In this document: positions 1 to 8,673 of the stretch, piece after piece
How positions within the stretch are numbered: the first letter of the stretch is position 1
How the letters are laid out: each line of letters starts with the position of its first letter
Origin: Pseudomonas sp. KBW05
Lineage (GTDB): Bacteria > Pseudomonadota > Gammaproteobacteria > Pseudomonadales > Pseudomonadaceae
Direction: 5' to 3'
Assembly: GCF_003852405.1 (NCBI RefSeq)
Contig: NZ_QAJM01000014.1
Span: 329,181 to 393,180, forward strand
DNA length: 64,000 nt
The notes under the pieces: model-generated
What the model saw: the letters and a program-made list of their open reading frames with translations, nothing else
Told to the model about the DNA's origin: nothing
Databases searched by the model: none
Translations under genes and position numbers: made by a program

Positions 1-930
1 CGTCGCTACGAAGGCTTCGCCGGGCCGGTGATTTTGCTGACGGTGGCGGCGTTGGCCGGCTGGATGTACTTCCAGACGGGCGGCAACATCGCCTGGTCGA
101 TCCGCGAACCGCTCAGCGGCGGCGAGATGTGGCGCAATATCTTCGCCGGTGGCGCGCTGTGGCTGGCGATCTACGGCACGCTGATCCTCAACTTCTGTGA
201 TTTCGCCCGTTCCTCGCCGTGCCGCAAGACCATTCAGGTCGGCAACTTCTGGGGCCTGCCGGTGAATATCCTGGTGTTTGCCGCGATCACCGTGCTGCTG
301 TGCGGCGGGCAATTCCAGCTCAATGGCCGGGTGATCGAAAGCCCGACCGAGATCATCGCCGCGATCCCCAATACCTTCTTCCTGGTGCTCGGCTGCCTGG
401 CGTTCCTGATCGTCACCGTCGCGGTGAACATCATGGCCAACTTCGTGGCGCCGGCGTTTGTGCTGAGCAACCTGGCGCCCAAGTACCTGAACTTCCGCCG
501 TGCCGGGTTGATCAGCGCCACCGTTGCGGTGCTGATCCTGCCGTGGAACCTCTACAACAGCCCGCTGGTGATCGTGTATTTCCTTTCCGGCCTGGGCGCG
601 CTGCTGGGGCCGCTGTACGGGATCATCATGGTCGATTACTGGCTGATCCGTAAAAGCCAGGTCGACGTGCTGCAACTGTATAGCGAAGACCCGAACGGCG
701 TTTATTACTACAGCCGGGGCGTCAACCTGCGCGCAGTGGCGGCGTTTATTCCTGCTGCCGTGATCGCCATTCTCCTGGCATTGCTGCCCGGTTTCGCCAG
801 CGTGTCACCGTTTTCCTGGATGTTTGGCGCCGGTATTGCAGGGTTGCTGTACCTGCTGATCGCCAAGCGCCAGCCGTTCTACGCCGATGTCAGCGGCGAA
901 AGCATTGCCGTCGATAACGTCAGCCATTAA
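1..930 (+). CDS. NCS1-family nucleobase/hydantoin:cation symporter, 5'-truncated by window
   Basis: The open frame is already running at base 1, so the start lies upstream; about 309 residues are visible. The product is strongly hydrophobic with roughly eight to nine membrane segments. The stretch with Asp-Tyr-Trp-Leu-Ile-Arg (IMVDYWLIRKS), followed by a polar region with tyrosines and two final membrane helices, is typical of the C-terminal half of NCS1 permeases (allantoin, hydantoin, uracil, cytosine importers). The inner-membrane protein would import a nucleobase-like ring compound. The racemase-superfamily gene begins 13 bases downstream, so the two are probably one operon for uptake and processing of a hydantoin- or allantoin-like substrate. 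The exact substrate cannot be read from this half. Confidence 0.85.
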   Translation, partial: RRYEGFAGPVILLTVAALAGWMYFQTGGNIAWSIREPLSGGEMWRNIFAGGALWLAIYGTLILNFCDFARSSPCRKTIQVGNFWGLPVNILVFAAITVLLCGGQFQLNGRVIESPTEIIAAIPNTFFLVLGCLAFLIVTVAVNIMANFVAPAFVLSNLAPKYLNFRRAGLISATVAVLILPWNLYNSPLVIVYFLSGLGALLGPLYGIIMVDYWLIRKSQVDVLQLYSEDPNGVYYYSRGVNLRAVAAFIPAAVIAILLALLPGFASVSPFSWMFGAGIAGLLYLLIAKRQPFYADVSGESIAVDNVSH

Positions 931-943
931 TCAAGGACATTCC

Positions 944-1672
944 ATGCGCATCCTCGTGGTCAACGTCAACACCACCGAATCCATCACCGACACCATCGCC
1001 CAGCAGGCACGGGCCGTGGCCGCGCCAGGCACCGAGATTGTCGGGCTCACGCCGTACTTCGGCGCGGAATCAGTGGAGGGCAATTTTGAAAGCTACCTGG
1101 CCGCCATCGCGGTGATGGACCGGGTGATGGCCTACGACCAACCCTTCGACGCGGTGATCCAGGCCGGCTACGGCGAACACGGCCGCGAAGGCTTGCAGGA
1201 GTTGCTCAACGTGCCAGTGGTGGACATCACCGAAGCGGCCGCCAGCACCGCGATGTTTCTGGGCCACGCCTATTCGGTGGTGACCACCCTCGACCGCACG
1301 GTGCCCCTGATCGAAGACCGCCTGAAACTCGCCGGGCTGTACCAACGCTGCGCGTCGGTGCGAGCCAGCGGCATGGCGGTGCTGGAGCTGGAAGAAAACC
1401 CGCTGGCCGCGATGGAAGCCATCGTGCGCCAGGCGGAACTGGCGATCAGCGAGGACAAGGCCGAGGTGATCTGCCTGGGCTGCGGCGGCATGGCCGGGCT
1501 GGACGAGCAGATTCGCCAGCGCACCGGCGTGCCGGTGGTGGATGGGGTGACGGCGGCGGTGACGATTGCGGAAGCGTTGGTGCGGTTGGGGTTGTCGACG
1601 TCTAAGGTGAGGACCTATGCGACGCCAAGGCCGAAGAAAGTCATTGGCTGGCCTAGCCGGTTCGGGCGGTAG
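944..1672 (+). CDS. Asp/Glu/hydantoin racemase superfamily protein with one catalytic cysteine
   Basis: 242 residues from the ATG at 944, preceded by AAGGA; an upstream in-frame start at 887 would overlap the permease and has no Shine-Dalgarno. The N-terminal strand (MRILVVNVNT) and the ICLGCGGMAGL motif around Cys180 are typical of the hydantoin/Asp-Glu racemase fold. Racemases of this family use two cysteines, one in each half. Here the first position, in AGYGEHG near residue 75, is glycine, whereas the second (Cys180) is kept. A Gly/Cys pair is what arylmalonate decarboxylase has, so racemase activity should not be assumed. The preceding permease suggests a substrate of hydantoin, allantoin or related type. 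Soluble cytoplasmic enzyme. Confidence 0.8.
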   Translation: MRILVVNVNTTESITDTIAQQARAVAAPGTEIVGLTPYFGAESVEGNFESYLAAIAVMDRVMAYDQPFDAVIQAGYGEHGREGLQELLNVPVVDITEAAASTAMFLGHAYSVVTTLDRTVPLIEDRLKLAGLYQRCASVRASGMAVLELEENPLAAMEAIVRQAELAISEDKAEVICLGCGGMAGLDEQIRQRTGVPVVDGVTAAVTIAEALVRLGLSTSKVRTYATPRPKKVIGWPSRFGR

Positions 1673-1686
1673 ACCGAGGCGCCTGC

Positions 1687-1768
1687 ATCGCAGGCAAGCC
1701 AGCTCCCACCGTTGATCGCATTGCAACTTTGGAATGCATTCCCCTGTGGGAGCTGGCCTGCCTGCGAT
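1687..1768. repeat. REP/REPIN inverted pair (GCTGGC class)
   Basis: Two inverted copies of the core GGGAGCTGGCTTGCCTGCGA (right arm has GGCCTGCC) separated by about 34 bases form a long imperfect hairpin between two convergent genes. This is the REPIN arrangement described in P. fluorescens. Confidence 0.85.
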
Positions 1769-1794
1769 GGCCACGACTCGGTCTGACAGTGTGA

Positions 1795-2718
1795 TCAGAC
1801 CGCACTGAACCGCCGCCCCCACCCCTGCTCGGCAAACTGCTCAATAATGAAATCCACGAACGCCCGAGTCTTGCCCGGCAACAACTTATGCTCGGCGTAA
1901 TAGATGGAAATGTTGCCATCATCCACATACCAGTCCGGCAACACCCGCACCACCGCGCCACTGTCCAGGAACGGCACGGCCATCGGCATGCTCACCAGCG
2001 CAATGCCCAAGCCTTGGGCACTGGCGCAGCAGGCGGCTTCGGAGTCGCTCATGGTCATGCCCGGCTTGAGCACCAGCGGGCGGTGTTCTCGCTCGACGCT
2101 GGTCAGTTGCCACGAGCGCACGCGCCCGGTTTGTGGTGAACGGATCAGGATGCCGCTGCAGCGCGCCAGGTCTTCTGGCGCGTTGACCGGCGGGCGTTGC
2201 GCCAGGTAATCCGGCGCGGCCACCAACACCCGATGGGCCGGCGTCAACTTGCGCGCCACTACACCCTGGGGCAGCTCAAAACCGCCGCCGATGGCTGCAT
2301 CAAAACCTTGGCCGATCAGGTCCACCTGGCGGTTATCGAAATGCCAATCCGGGCTGATATCCGGAAAGCGCTGCATGAACGCGCCCAGCAGCGGCACTAC
2401 GTAGCGATTGCCAAACACCGTGCCCATGCTGACTTTGAGGGTGCCCACCGGCCGCCCTTCGGCGCTGGCCAAATTGGCCACCGCATTCTGGATGGTGGTG
2501 AGGCTGGCGCCGACTTCGTCGAGGAACAACTTGCCGGCTTCGGTCAGGGTCAGGCGCCGAGTGCTGCGCTGGAACAGACGCACGCCCAGACGCGCCTCCA
2601 ACTTGGCGACACTTTTGCCCACCGCCGCCGGGGTGAGGCTCAGGTGCCGCGCGGCCTCGGCAAAACTGCCACCTTCGGCGCTGCGCACAAAGCATTCGAT
2701 ACTGCCAAAGCTTTCCAT
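1795..2718 (-). CDS. LysR-family transcriptional regulator
   Basis: 307 residues. The N-terminal winged helix (residues about 1-60) shows the LysR signature: SFAEAARHLSLTPAAVGKSVAKLE followed by RLFQRSTRRLTLTEAG. The remainder is the periplasmic-binding-protein-like effector domain. It is divergently transcribed from the SDR gene at 2845, with a 126-base shared intergenic region. This is the classic arrangement in which a LysR protein controls its divergent neighbour, so the SDR gene is the likely target. Ligand unknown. The type of LysR (long, CrgA-like effector domain) is common in Pseudomonas next to oxidoreductases. Confidence 0.93.
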   Translation of the reverse strand: MESFGSIECFVRSAEGGSFAEAARHLSLTPAAVGKSVAKLEARLGVRLFQRSTRRLTLTEAGKLFLDEVGASLTTIQNAVANLASAEGRPVGTLKVSMGTVFGNRYVVPLLGAFMQRFPDISPDWHFDNRQVDLIGQGFDAAIGGGFELPQGVVARKLTPAHRVLVAAPDYLAQRPPVNAPEDLARCSGILIRSPQTGRVRSWQLTSVEREHRPLVLKPGMTMSDSEAACCASAQGLGIALVSMPMAVPFLDSGAVVRVLPDWYVDDGNISIYYAEHKLLPGKTRAFVDFIIEQFAEQGWGRRFSAV

Positions 2719-2844
2719 GTCGCCTCACTCTAAACTTTTGGTTTACACAGACTATAGCAATCACGGTCTACCGGCGCCCCAGGGCGAGGCGGATACTCGG
2801 CTCCAACAACAAGGCATTCCGCCTTGAACAGCTAGGAGATCGAC

Positions 2845-3591
2845 ATGACCACACAAAACCTCAGCGGCAAAGTCGCCTTGATTCAAGGCGGTTCCCGCGG
2901 TATCGGCGCCGCCATCGTCAAACGCCTGGCCGCACAGGGCGCAACAGTTGCCTTTACCTACGTCAGCTCGGCCGCCAAGGCTGAAGAACTGCAGAACAGT
3001 GTGATCAGCGCCGGCGGCAAAGCCCTGGCGATCCACGCCGACAGCGCCAGTGCCGATGCGATCCGCAACGCGGTCAACGCCACCGTCGAAGCCTTTGGGC
3101 GCCTGGACATCCTGGTGAACAACGCCGGCGTACTGGCCATCGCCCCGCTGGAAGACTTCAAACTGGAAGATTTTGACCAGACCCTGGCGATCAACGTGCG
3201 CAGCGTGTTTATCGCAACTCAGGAAGCGGCCAAGCACATGGGTGACGGTGGCCGGGTGATCAATATCGGCAGCACCAACGCCGAGCGCATGCCCTTTGGT
3301 GGCGGCGGGCCTTATGCAATGAGCAAGGCCGCGCTGGTGGGCCTGACCAAGGGCTTGGCACGGGACCTGGGGCCGCGCGGGATTACCATCAACAATGTGC
3401 AGCCAGGGCCGGTGGACACAGATATGAACCCGGCGAACAGTGATTTTGCCGAGAGCTTGATGGGGTTGATGGCGGTCGGCCGGTATGGGCATGTGGAAGA
3501 GATTGCCAGCTTCGTTGCCTACCTGGCAGGCCCGGAGGCCGGCTACATCACCGGTGCCAGCCTGACCATCGATGGTGGCTTCAGCGCCTGA
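2845..3591 (+). CDS. SDR-family oxidoreductase (3-oxoacyl-ACP reductase-like)
   Basis: 248 residues, with AGGAG six bases before the ATG. Classical short-chain dehydrogenase: NAD(P)-binding GGSRGIG at residues 15-21, NNAG at about 92-95, catalytic Ser143, Tyr157 and Lys161 (YxxxK), and the C-terminal GASLTIDGGFSA typical of FabG-like enzymes. The first glycine motif is GGSRGIG rather than TGxxxGIG. The substrate is unknown. Location next to a divergent LysR gene suggests inducible expression. Cytoplasmic NAD(P)H-dependent oxidoreductase, probably tetrameric as is usual for the family. Confidence 0.92.
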   Translation: MTTQNLSGKVALIQGGSRGIGAAIVKRLAAQGATVAFTYVSSAAKAEELQNSVISAGGKALAIHADSASADAIRNAVNATVEAFGRLDILVNNAGVLAIAPLEDFKLEDFDQTLAINVRSVFIATQEAAKHMGDGGRVINIGSTNAERMPFGGGGPYAMSKAALVGLTKGLARDLGPRGITINNVQPGPVDTDMNPANSDFAESLMGLMAVGRYGHVEEIASFVAYLAGPEAGYITGASLTIDGGFSA

Positions 3592-3615
3592 GTCCTCAAG
3601 CACACTGCAAAACCA

Positions 3616-3685
3616 AATGTGGGAGCTGGCTTGCCTGCGATGGCGTCTTCAAGATCGCTATCACAGGCAAGCCAGCTCCCACATT
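3616..3685. repeat. REP/REPIN inverted pair (GCTGGC class)
   Basis: Inverted copies of GGGAGCTGGCTTGCCTGCGA with only a short central spacer, located between the 3' ends of the SDR and HAD genes, where they could also act as a transcription-end hairpin. Confidence 0.85.
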
Positions 3686-3702
3686 TTTTTGACCGCGTTT
3701 AT

Positions 3703-4389
3703 TCAGCGCAATGGCGGCAGGCCATAGGCCGCCAGGTCAAACTCCGCGAGCTTGCGGATGATCTGGTCGGCATGCTGGTACTTGCTGTCGGCCATGGCCT
3801 CATCCGGCACGGCAATGGCGGTCATGTTGGCAGCCTTTGCAGCAGTCACACCGAACGGCGAATCCTCGAACACCAGGCAATCCTCAGGCGCAACGCCCAG
3901 GCGGCGGGCGGCAGTGAGGAAGATGTCGGGCGCAGGCTTGGCGGCACCAACTTCCGGGTCATCGGCGGTGACGATGGTGTCGAACAAGCCAAACCATTCG
4001 CGGTGCAAGGTGGTCTTGTGGCCAAACGAATTGCGCGACGAGCTGGTGCCCACGGCAATCGGAATATTGTGTGCCTTCAAGTGCCGCACCAGCGCTTCGG
4101 CACCGGGCATGCCCAGGGCCTTGGGGAAACGCTCACTCATCAACGGCTCGCGAATCACCAGGAACTCCGCCGGCGTGATCGGCAGATCCAGCGCCTTGAC
4201 CACATACTCGGCCAAGTCCTGCGCGCCGCGGCCGATGATGTGCTGCTTGATCCCCCAGTCGTAGGTGCGACCGTAACGTTCAGCGATGATCTGTGTGACT
4301 TCGGTGTAGATGCCTTCTGTATCCAGCAACAAACCGTCCATATCGAAAATCACGGCCTTGATCGGGCCGGCGGTACGCGGTGCGTTCAT
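3703..4389 (-). CDS. HAD-superfamily hydrolase (phosphoglycolate/beta-phosphoglucomutase-like)
   Basis: 228 residues from the ATG at 4389, which has AAGGA upstream; the 36 residues encoded in frame before it are not typical of the family. HAD motifs are all present: motif I FDMDGLLLDTEG with nucleophile Asp16 and Asp18, motif II GTSSSR, motif III Lys in AAKPAPDIF and motif IV FEDSPFGVTAAKAA. The cap inserted after motif I (C1 type) places it with phosphatases acting on small phosphorylated sugars or nucleotides, close to GS1-like pseudouridine/riboflavin-type phosphatases. Substrate undetermined. Cytoplasmic, Mg-dependent. Confidence 0.9.
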   Translation of the reverse strand: MNAPRTAGPIKAVIFDMDGLLLDTEGIYTEVTQIIAERYGRTYDWGIKQHIIGRGAQDLAEYVVKALDLPITPAEFLVIREPLMSERFPKALGMPGAEALVRHLKAHNIPIAVGTSSSRNSFGHKTTLHREWFGLFDTIVTADDPEVGAAKPAPDIFLTAARRLGVAPEDCLVFEDSPFGVTAAKAANMTAIAVPDEAMADSKYQHADQIIRKLAEFDLAAYGLPPLR

Positions 4390-4495
4390 CAAAACAGATC
4401 CTTGGGGGGAAGGACTAAAAGGATTCAGCACAATAACGGCCACGCTTGCCGGCAGGCAACCCTTTAGACTGTGCGCCTCTCCTTTTGAAGTGACC

Positions 4496-4864
4496 ATGAT
4501 GCTCTACCGCCTTGCCGCCGACAGCCTGGTGCTGTTTCACCTCAGCTTTATCCTGTTCGTCTTGTTTGGCGGGCTGCTCGCCCTCAAATGGCGCCCGGTG
4601 CTGTGGCTGCACCTGCCCGCTGTAGCGTGGGGAATCGCCGTCGAGGTGCTGCACCTGCCCTGCCCGCTGACCCACTGGGAAAACCTGCTGCGCCACCTCG
4701 CCGGGCAGGACGGCTATGGCGCTGGGTTTATCGAGCACTACATCCTCGCGCTGATTTATCCCGCCGGGCTGACGCCCGATATCCAGTTGGTGCTGGGCGC
4801 GGTGGTGGTGGCGATCAATGTCGCGGTGTACGGCTGGCTGATCCGGCGTTACGTACAGGCTTGA
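4496..4864 (+). CDS. DUF2784 family small membrane protein
   Basis: 122 residues with four predicted membrane helices. The text LVLFHLSFILFVLFGG, the paired prolines and histidines in EVLHLPCPLTHWE and the terminal WLIRRY are characteristic of DUF2784 proteins. Start uncertain among GTG 4490, ATG 4496 and ATG 4499; GAAG lies just before them. Divergent from the HAD gene with about 105 bases between them. Function unknown; inner-membrane location inferred from hydrophobicity. Confidence 0.82.
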   Translation: MMLYRLAADSLVLFHLSFILFVLFGGLLALKWRPVLWLHLPAVAWGIAVEVLHLPCPLTHWENLLRHLAGQDGYGAGFIEHYILALIYPAGLTPDIQLVLGAVVVAINVAVYGWLIRRYVQA

Positions 4865-4918
4865 GACAGCTCTGCTGGTGAAGAATCAGGCTCCCTCAGT
4901 CCGTTCGTAGCCGAGCCC

Positions 4919-5497
4919 ATGTCCGAAGCCTTCGAAGTCCCCAGCCCCCACGAAAAACACATCGAACACACCACCGAACATGCCCACGGTCGCGGGGACA
5001 ATTTCGCCAGCCGCATTGCGGTGATGACAGCACTGATGGCCACCCTCGGCGCCATGCTCAGCTACCAGGCCGGCTCCACCGAAAGCGAAGCGGCGATGGA
5101 CAAGAACAACGCCGCCATTATCAAGACCGAGGCCGCCAACCAGTGGAACTACTACCAGGCCAAATCCAGCCGGCAGAACCTGGCGGAACTGGCCACCCAC
5201 ATACCCGGAGTAGACGCGGCGCATTACAAGGACGAGATCGAGCGCTACAAAAGCCAGAAGGAAGACGTGCGCAAACAGGCCGAGAAGCTTGAGGCCACGT
5301 CGAAGGCATGGGACGAAAAGTCGGAACAGGCGCTGCACCAGCACCACCGCTGGGCCCAGGCGATGACCGCGATTCAGATCGCGATTTCGCTGGCGGCGAT
5401 TACGTTGTTGACGAGGAAGGAGTGGTTGAAGCGCATGTCGTATGCGGCAGCGGGTGTGGCGGTGGTATTGGGCAGCCTGGCGTGGCTACATATCTGA
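4919..5497 (+). CDS. DUF4337 domain-containing membrane protein
   Basis: 192 residues. A His/Glu-rich N-terminus is followed by one membrane helix (about 30-48), a long charged, coiled-coil-like region containing the conserved NQWNYYQAKSSRQ block, and two membrane segments near the C-terminus (about 146-190). This order is that of DUF4337 proteins, whose role is unknown. It starts 54 bases after the DUF2784 gene on the same strand and may be co-transcribed with it. Confidence 0.85.
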   Translation: MSEAFEVPSPHEKHIEHTTEHAHGRGDNFASRIAVMTALMATLGAMLSYQAGSTESEAAMDKNNAAIIKTEAANQWNYYQAKSSRQNLAELATHIPGVDAAHYKDEIERYKSQKEDVRKQAEKLEATSKAWDEKSEQALHQHHRWAQAMTAIQIAISLAAITLLTRKEWLKRMSYAAAGVAVVLGSLAWLHI

Positions 5498-5555
5498 CAC
5501 ACCGCAGTCCCACTGTCTTAAGAGCTTCAGCGAGACAGCCGGTAGAGTGGTTGCC

Positions 5556-5690
5556 TGAGCCACCGCTATCGCAGGCAAGCCAGCTCCCACAGGGGATCAG
5601 CTGTGTCTGGGGGATCTCCAGCCGAACACTGACAGCCCAACAACGCCGATCAACTGTGGGAGCTGGTTTGCCTGCGATAGCGGTGGCTCA
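5556..5690. repeat. REP/REPIN inverted pair with long spacer
   Basis: Two inverted REP cores (GCTGGC class), each extended by the sequence TGAGCCACCGCTATC, separated by about 63 bases. The outer arms pair over more than 35 bases, longer than the core alone. Confidence 0.85.
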
Positions 5691-5779
5691 GCCAGCACAA
5701 TTTGCACTGTCACTCCACCGCTCCATCGCTATATAGTAAAAAGCATAACGAAAAACCGACACAAGCCGAGGAACCGCTG

Positions 5780-6439
5780 GTGACCGCACAACCCAAGGAA
5801 GCCGTGGGCGCCGCCTACAGCATCGAATCCATGCGCTACGCCCAGGCCATGACCTGGCAAGCGATCGAACAACTCGCCCAACGCATCCGCCCCGGCATGC
5901 TCGAATCCCAAGCCCGCGAACTGGGCAAGCAGGTCCTCGCCGACCTCGACATGCAACGCATCTGGCACCCGCTGCTGGTGCGCTTCGGCGCCAACACCCT
6001 GAAAGCCTTCAACCAGCGCTCCGACGGCGACCCCGTGCTGGGCGAAGACGACATCTTCTTCATCGACATGGGCGCCGTGTGGCAAGGCCACGAAGGTGAC
6101 GCCGGCGCCACGTTCACCACCGGCAACGATGCACAAATGATCGCCTGTGCCAGCGCCGCCAAAGCGCTGTTCGACCGCGTCCAGGCGCGCTGGAAAAACG
6201 ACCAGGTTGTCGGCCTTGAACTCTACCGCTACGCCGAAGAACAAGCCCAGGCCATGGGCTGGCAACTGAACCTCGACATCAAGGGCCATCGCGTCAGCGA
6301 CTTCCCCCACGCCATCCACCGTGGCGGCGACCTCGGCGACTTCGAGCACTACCCGAACGCGGGATTGTGGATCCTCGAAATCCAGATCGCCCACCCCACC
6401 AAGCCCTACGGCGCTTTCTACGAAGACCTGCTTGCCTGA
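5780..6439 (+). CDS. M24-family metallopeptidase-like protein
   Basis: 219 residues from GTG 5780, chosen because GAGGAA sits six bases upstream; a longer frame from 5702 has no such site. The sequence has the pita-bread (methionine aminopeptidase / creatinase) look: the DMGAVWQGHEGDAGATFT block supplies the two metal-binding aspartates, a histidine follows in DFPHAIH, and glutamates lie in the C-terminal LEIQIA region. It is shorter than Xaa-Pro aminopeptidases and resembles the single-domain M24 proteins. Metal ligands appear only partly conventional, so peptidase activity is uncertain. The GGCT-like gene follows after 17 bases, probably in the same transcript. Confidence 0.8.
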   Translation: MTAQPKEAVGAAYSIESMRYAQAMTWQAIEQLAQRIRPGMLESQARELGKQVLADLDMQRIWHPLLVRFGANTLKAFNQRSDGDPVLGEDDIFFIDMGAVWQGHEGDAGATFTTGNDAQMIACASAAKALFDRVQARWKNDQVVGLELYRYAEEQAQAMGWQLNLDIKGHRVSDFPHAIHRGGDLGDFEHYPNAGLWILEIQIAHPTKPYGAFYEDLLA

Positions 6440-6456
6440 CTCCCTAAGGAACATCC

Positions 6457-6810
6457 ATGGAACGCTCCACCGAATACCCCGTACTGCTTTTTTCCTACGG
6501 CACATTGCAGGACAAAGCCGTGCAACTGGCCAACTTCGGCCGCGAACTGGCGGGCCAGCACGATGCAATGCTCGGCTACTCGAAAAGCTGGGTAGAGATC
6601 ACCGACCCCGAAGTACTGGCCACCAGCGGCAAGACCCATCACCCGATCGTGGCGCCAACCTTGGAAAACGGCGACAGCGTTGAAGGCATGGTCTTTCAGA
6701 TCACCGAGCAAGAACTGGCGGCAGCGGATGCCTATGAAGTTTCGGACTACAAGCGGGTGTCGGTGGCCCTGGCGTCAGGGCTGACGGCCTGGGTGTACGT
6801 GCAGGCATAA
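6457..6810 (+). CDS. Gamma-glutamylcyclotransferase-like (AIG2/GGCT) protein
   Basis: 117 residues with TAAGGA before the ATG. The fold signature YGTLQ (residues 14-18) and the C-terminal Asp-Ala-Tyr-Glu followed by YKR match the AIG2/GGCT superfamily, whose members release 5-oxoproline from gamma-glutamyl compounds. The usual catalytic glutamate would lie in the AADAYE block. Substrate not determined; bacterial members of this length are mostly uncharacterised. Downstream partner of the M24-like gene. Confidence 0.85.
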   Translation: MERSTEYPVLLFSYGTLQDKAVQLANFGRELAGQHDAMLGYSKSWVEITDPEVLATSGKTHHPIVAPTLENGDSVEGMVFQITEQELAAADAYEVSDYKRVSVALASGLTAWVYVQA

Positions 6811-6896
6811 TTAGCCGTGGGGGCCTGAACACTTGCCGGCCCCCAGCCAAGCACGCCTTCGACCCAAACCTTCTTTATGAAAAAGGCCATCTATCA

Positions 6897-7274
6897 ATGA
6901 GGATGTCACTCATCGCTGCGTTGGGATTTTTATCGCTGATACAGGCGCCACTCTCCCTCGCGGAGACTATCAACGGGAAGAATCTCTTTTCACAGCGATG
7001 CGCCATGTGTCACGGAGCCGACCTCAAAGCCACAGGACCACTGGCCAACAAAAGCACCCCGCCTACCCCCAACCTGACCACACCCGCCTTCAAGAAACGT
7101 CTGAGTGATTATCCGGGCGTCATCGTGTCTTCGATCATACTTCGCCCCAATGGCGACTTGATTCCGAGAACCTTACGAGAGAATGGGGTAAAGCTCGCGC
7201 CGCATACGTGGACCATCCAGGACCTGCGCGACTTGAATGAATACATGAGCGGCGCGATCACCAAAGCCCGATGA
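6897..7274 (+). CDS. Periplasmic cytochrome c, class I-like
   Basis: 125 residues. A signal peptide (about 1-22, ending SLAE) precedes one haem-binding CAMCH motif (Cys35, Cys38, His39). A C-terminal Met in EYMSGAI could be the sixth ligand. It is a small mono-haem periplasmic electron carrier; redox partner unknown. Codon use is more AT-rich than in preceding genes and this gene opens a lower-GC stretch that runs to the tRNA at 10.9 kb. Confidence 0.85.
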   Translation: MRMSLIAALGFLSLIQAPLSLAETINGKNLFSQRCAMCHGADLKATGPLANKSTPPTPNLTTPAFKKRLSDYPGVIVSSIILRPNGDLIPRTLRENGVKLAPHTWTIQDLRDLNEYMSGAITKAR

Positions 7275-7378
7275 GCAGGCTGAAAGTGCACAGCAATCAA
7301 TTAGGGAACGTCTGATATTCGCAGGCTTCGATGCTGAATAGAGTGCTTCATTCTTCAGATCACTCTATCGGTATCAAC

Positions 7379-8325
7379 ATGACGTTTTGGAAAAGTTTAT
7401 TGGCCAGCGCTGCCGCAGTATTGCTGGCTTACTCATCATCGAGTGCTGCAGCAAGCTGTTACTTGAGTAATAGCAACGCACTTACCGTTAATTTCGGAAA
7501 AATCTAACTCAGAGTATTTCGACACCCCAAGATGCACCGAACGGAACGGTAATTTACTCGGAAACTTCCGAAGTAATGCAAAAATTTGACCTTTTTTGCC
7601 AAAACGGAATAATCGGTTTTAACGTCAATCCTGCCTTGGGTAGTGCGACCACTGGAACGGTCTTTCCTTTAGGAGTGCCTGGGCTCGCGTTCCGAATATC
7701 TTTCGGTAACTATTATGTATCCACGCCAACACTTCAATCCGGTAACATCACCTTTTTCTACCCCTCTACAAGCTACCGCCTTGAAATCATCAAGTCTGGC
7801 GAGACTTTATCACAGAGCCCGGTCCCTGCAATCTCACTGGGAGAGTTCCGAGGCGACAACTTGAAAGTAATCACCTTCAACCTAATCAACCCAGTGACGG
7901 TGAATGCTGCATCCTGCCAAACGCCCTCGGTATTCGTGGCGATGGGTGACGACTATCAACTGTTTGAATTCGATAACGCTGGCGACGCACCTCGGCCGAT
8001 AAAATTCGACTTGTCGTTGAACAACTGCCAGCGCGGAATACAAAAAGTAACTTACCAACTCCAGGCCAATACGCCGGTAATCGACGCGCAAAAAGGCATT
8101 GTCGCACTGAGCGGCGCATCAACTGCCAAAGGCATCGGCTTGCAGTTGAAGAACGATGCAGGCCAACCCATTGTGCTAAATACCCCTTACGTGTTCAGCG
8201 GGTTCAACACCACGGGCACCGACTTCAAAATCCCTTTGTCCGCTGCTTACATTCGCCTGGCGGACAGCGCCCTTCAAGCCGGCAGCGCCAATTCTGAAGT
8301 CACCTTTATCGTGAACTACTTATAG
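7379..8325 (+). pseudogene. Orphan type 1-like fimbrial subunit, frameshifted
   Basis: The frame from ATG 7379 encodes a signal peptide (MTFWKSLLASAAAVLLAY) and then reads VNFGK before TAA at 7505. The continuing homology is one frame over and runs to 8325, ending in VTFIVNYL, the aromatic C-terminal strand typical of chaperone-usher pilins and adhesins; paired cysteines (CQNG, CQTPS, NNCQRG) also fit. Adding one A to the AAAAA tract at 7498-7502 would restore one reading frame of about 316 residues. No chaperone or usher gene is nearby, so the subunit would need a system encoded elsewhere. It may be a decayed gene, a phase-variable tract or a sequencing error. Confidence 0.75.
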
Positions 8326-8673
8326 CCGAGAAGACCGTTTCATTTAGTCCAGAAGCGGCCTCTCAAAAAGCGCGGACTCGCAACCAAGGCCTGGGTTTAC
8401 AAGCGCCTCATCCCGTTCAGACCTACCCATTACTAAAATTTCCTTTTTCCCACACCGTGCCCGAAAAATAGCCATGCGCTAACCGTTTTGGCGTTTTTCC
8501 TCATGCTTTCGATCGGCACAGACCGCCTGAAATTAATGACGATGCTGCGCAATGTCCCGAAATGGCGCCCCCTCTGACCACACGTAATGGCAAAATGCTT
8601 CATATAACCAAATGTATCAGGCATGATACATCGTTAAGCTAGTCCTCTACGCAACGGAAATGGATAGTTCTCA
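8326..8673. other. Intergenic region, AT-rich
   Basis: 348 bases between the fimbrial pseudogene and the acyltransferase. I see no convincing gene or strong terminator. It presumably holds the acyltransferase promoter. Confidence 0.5.
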
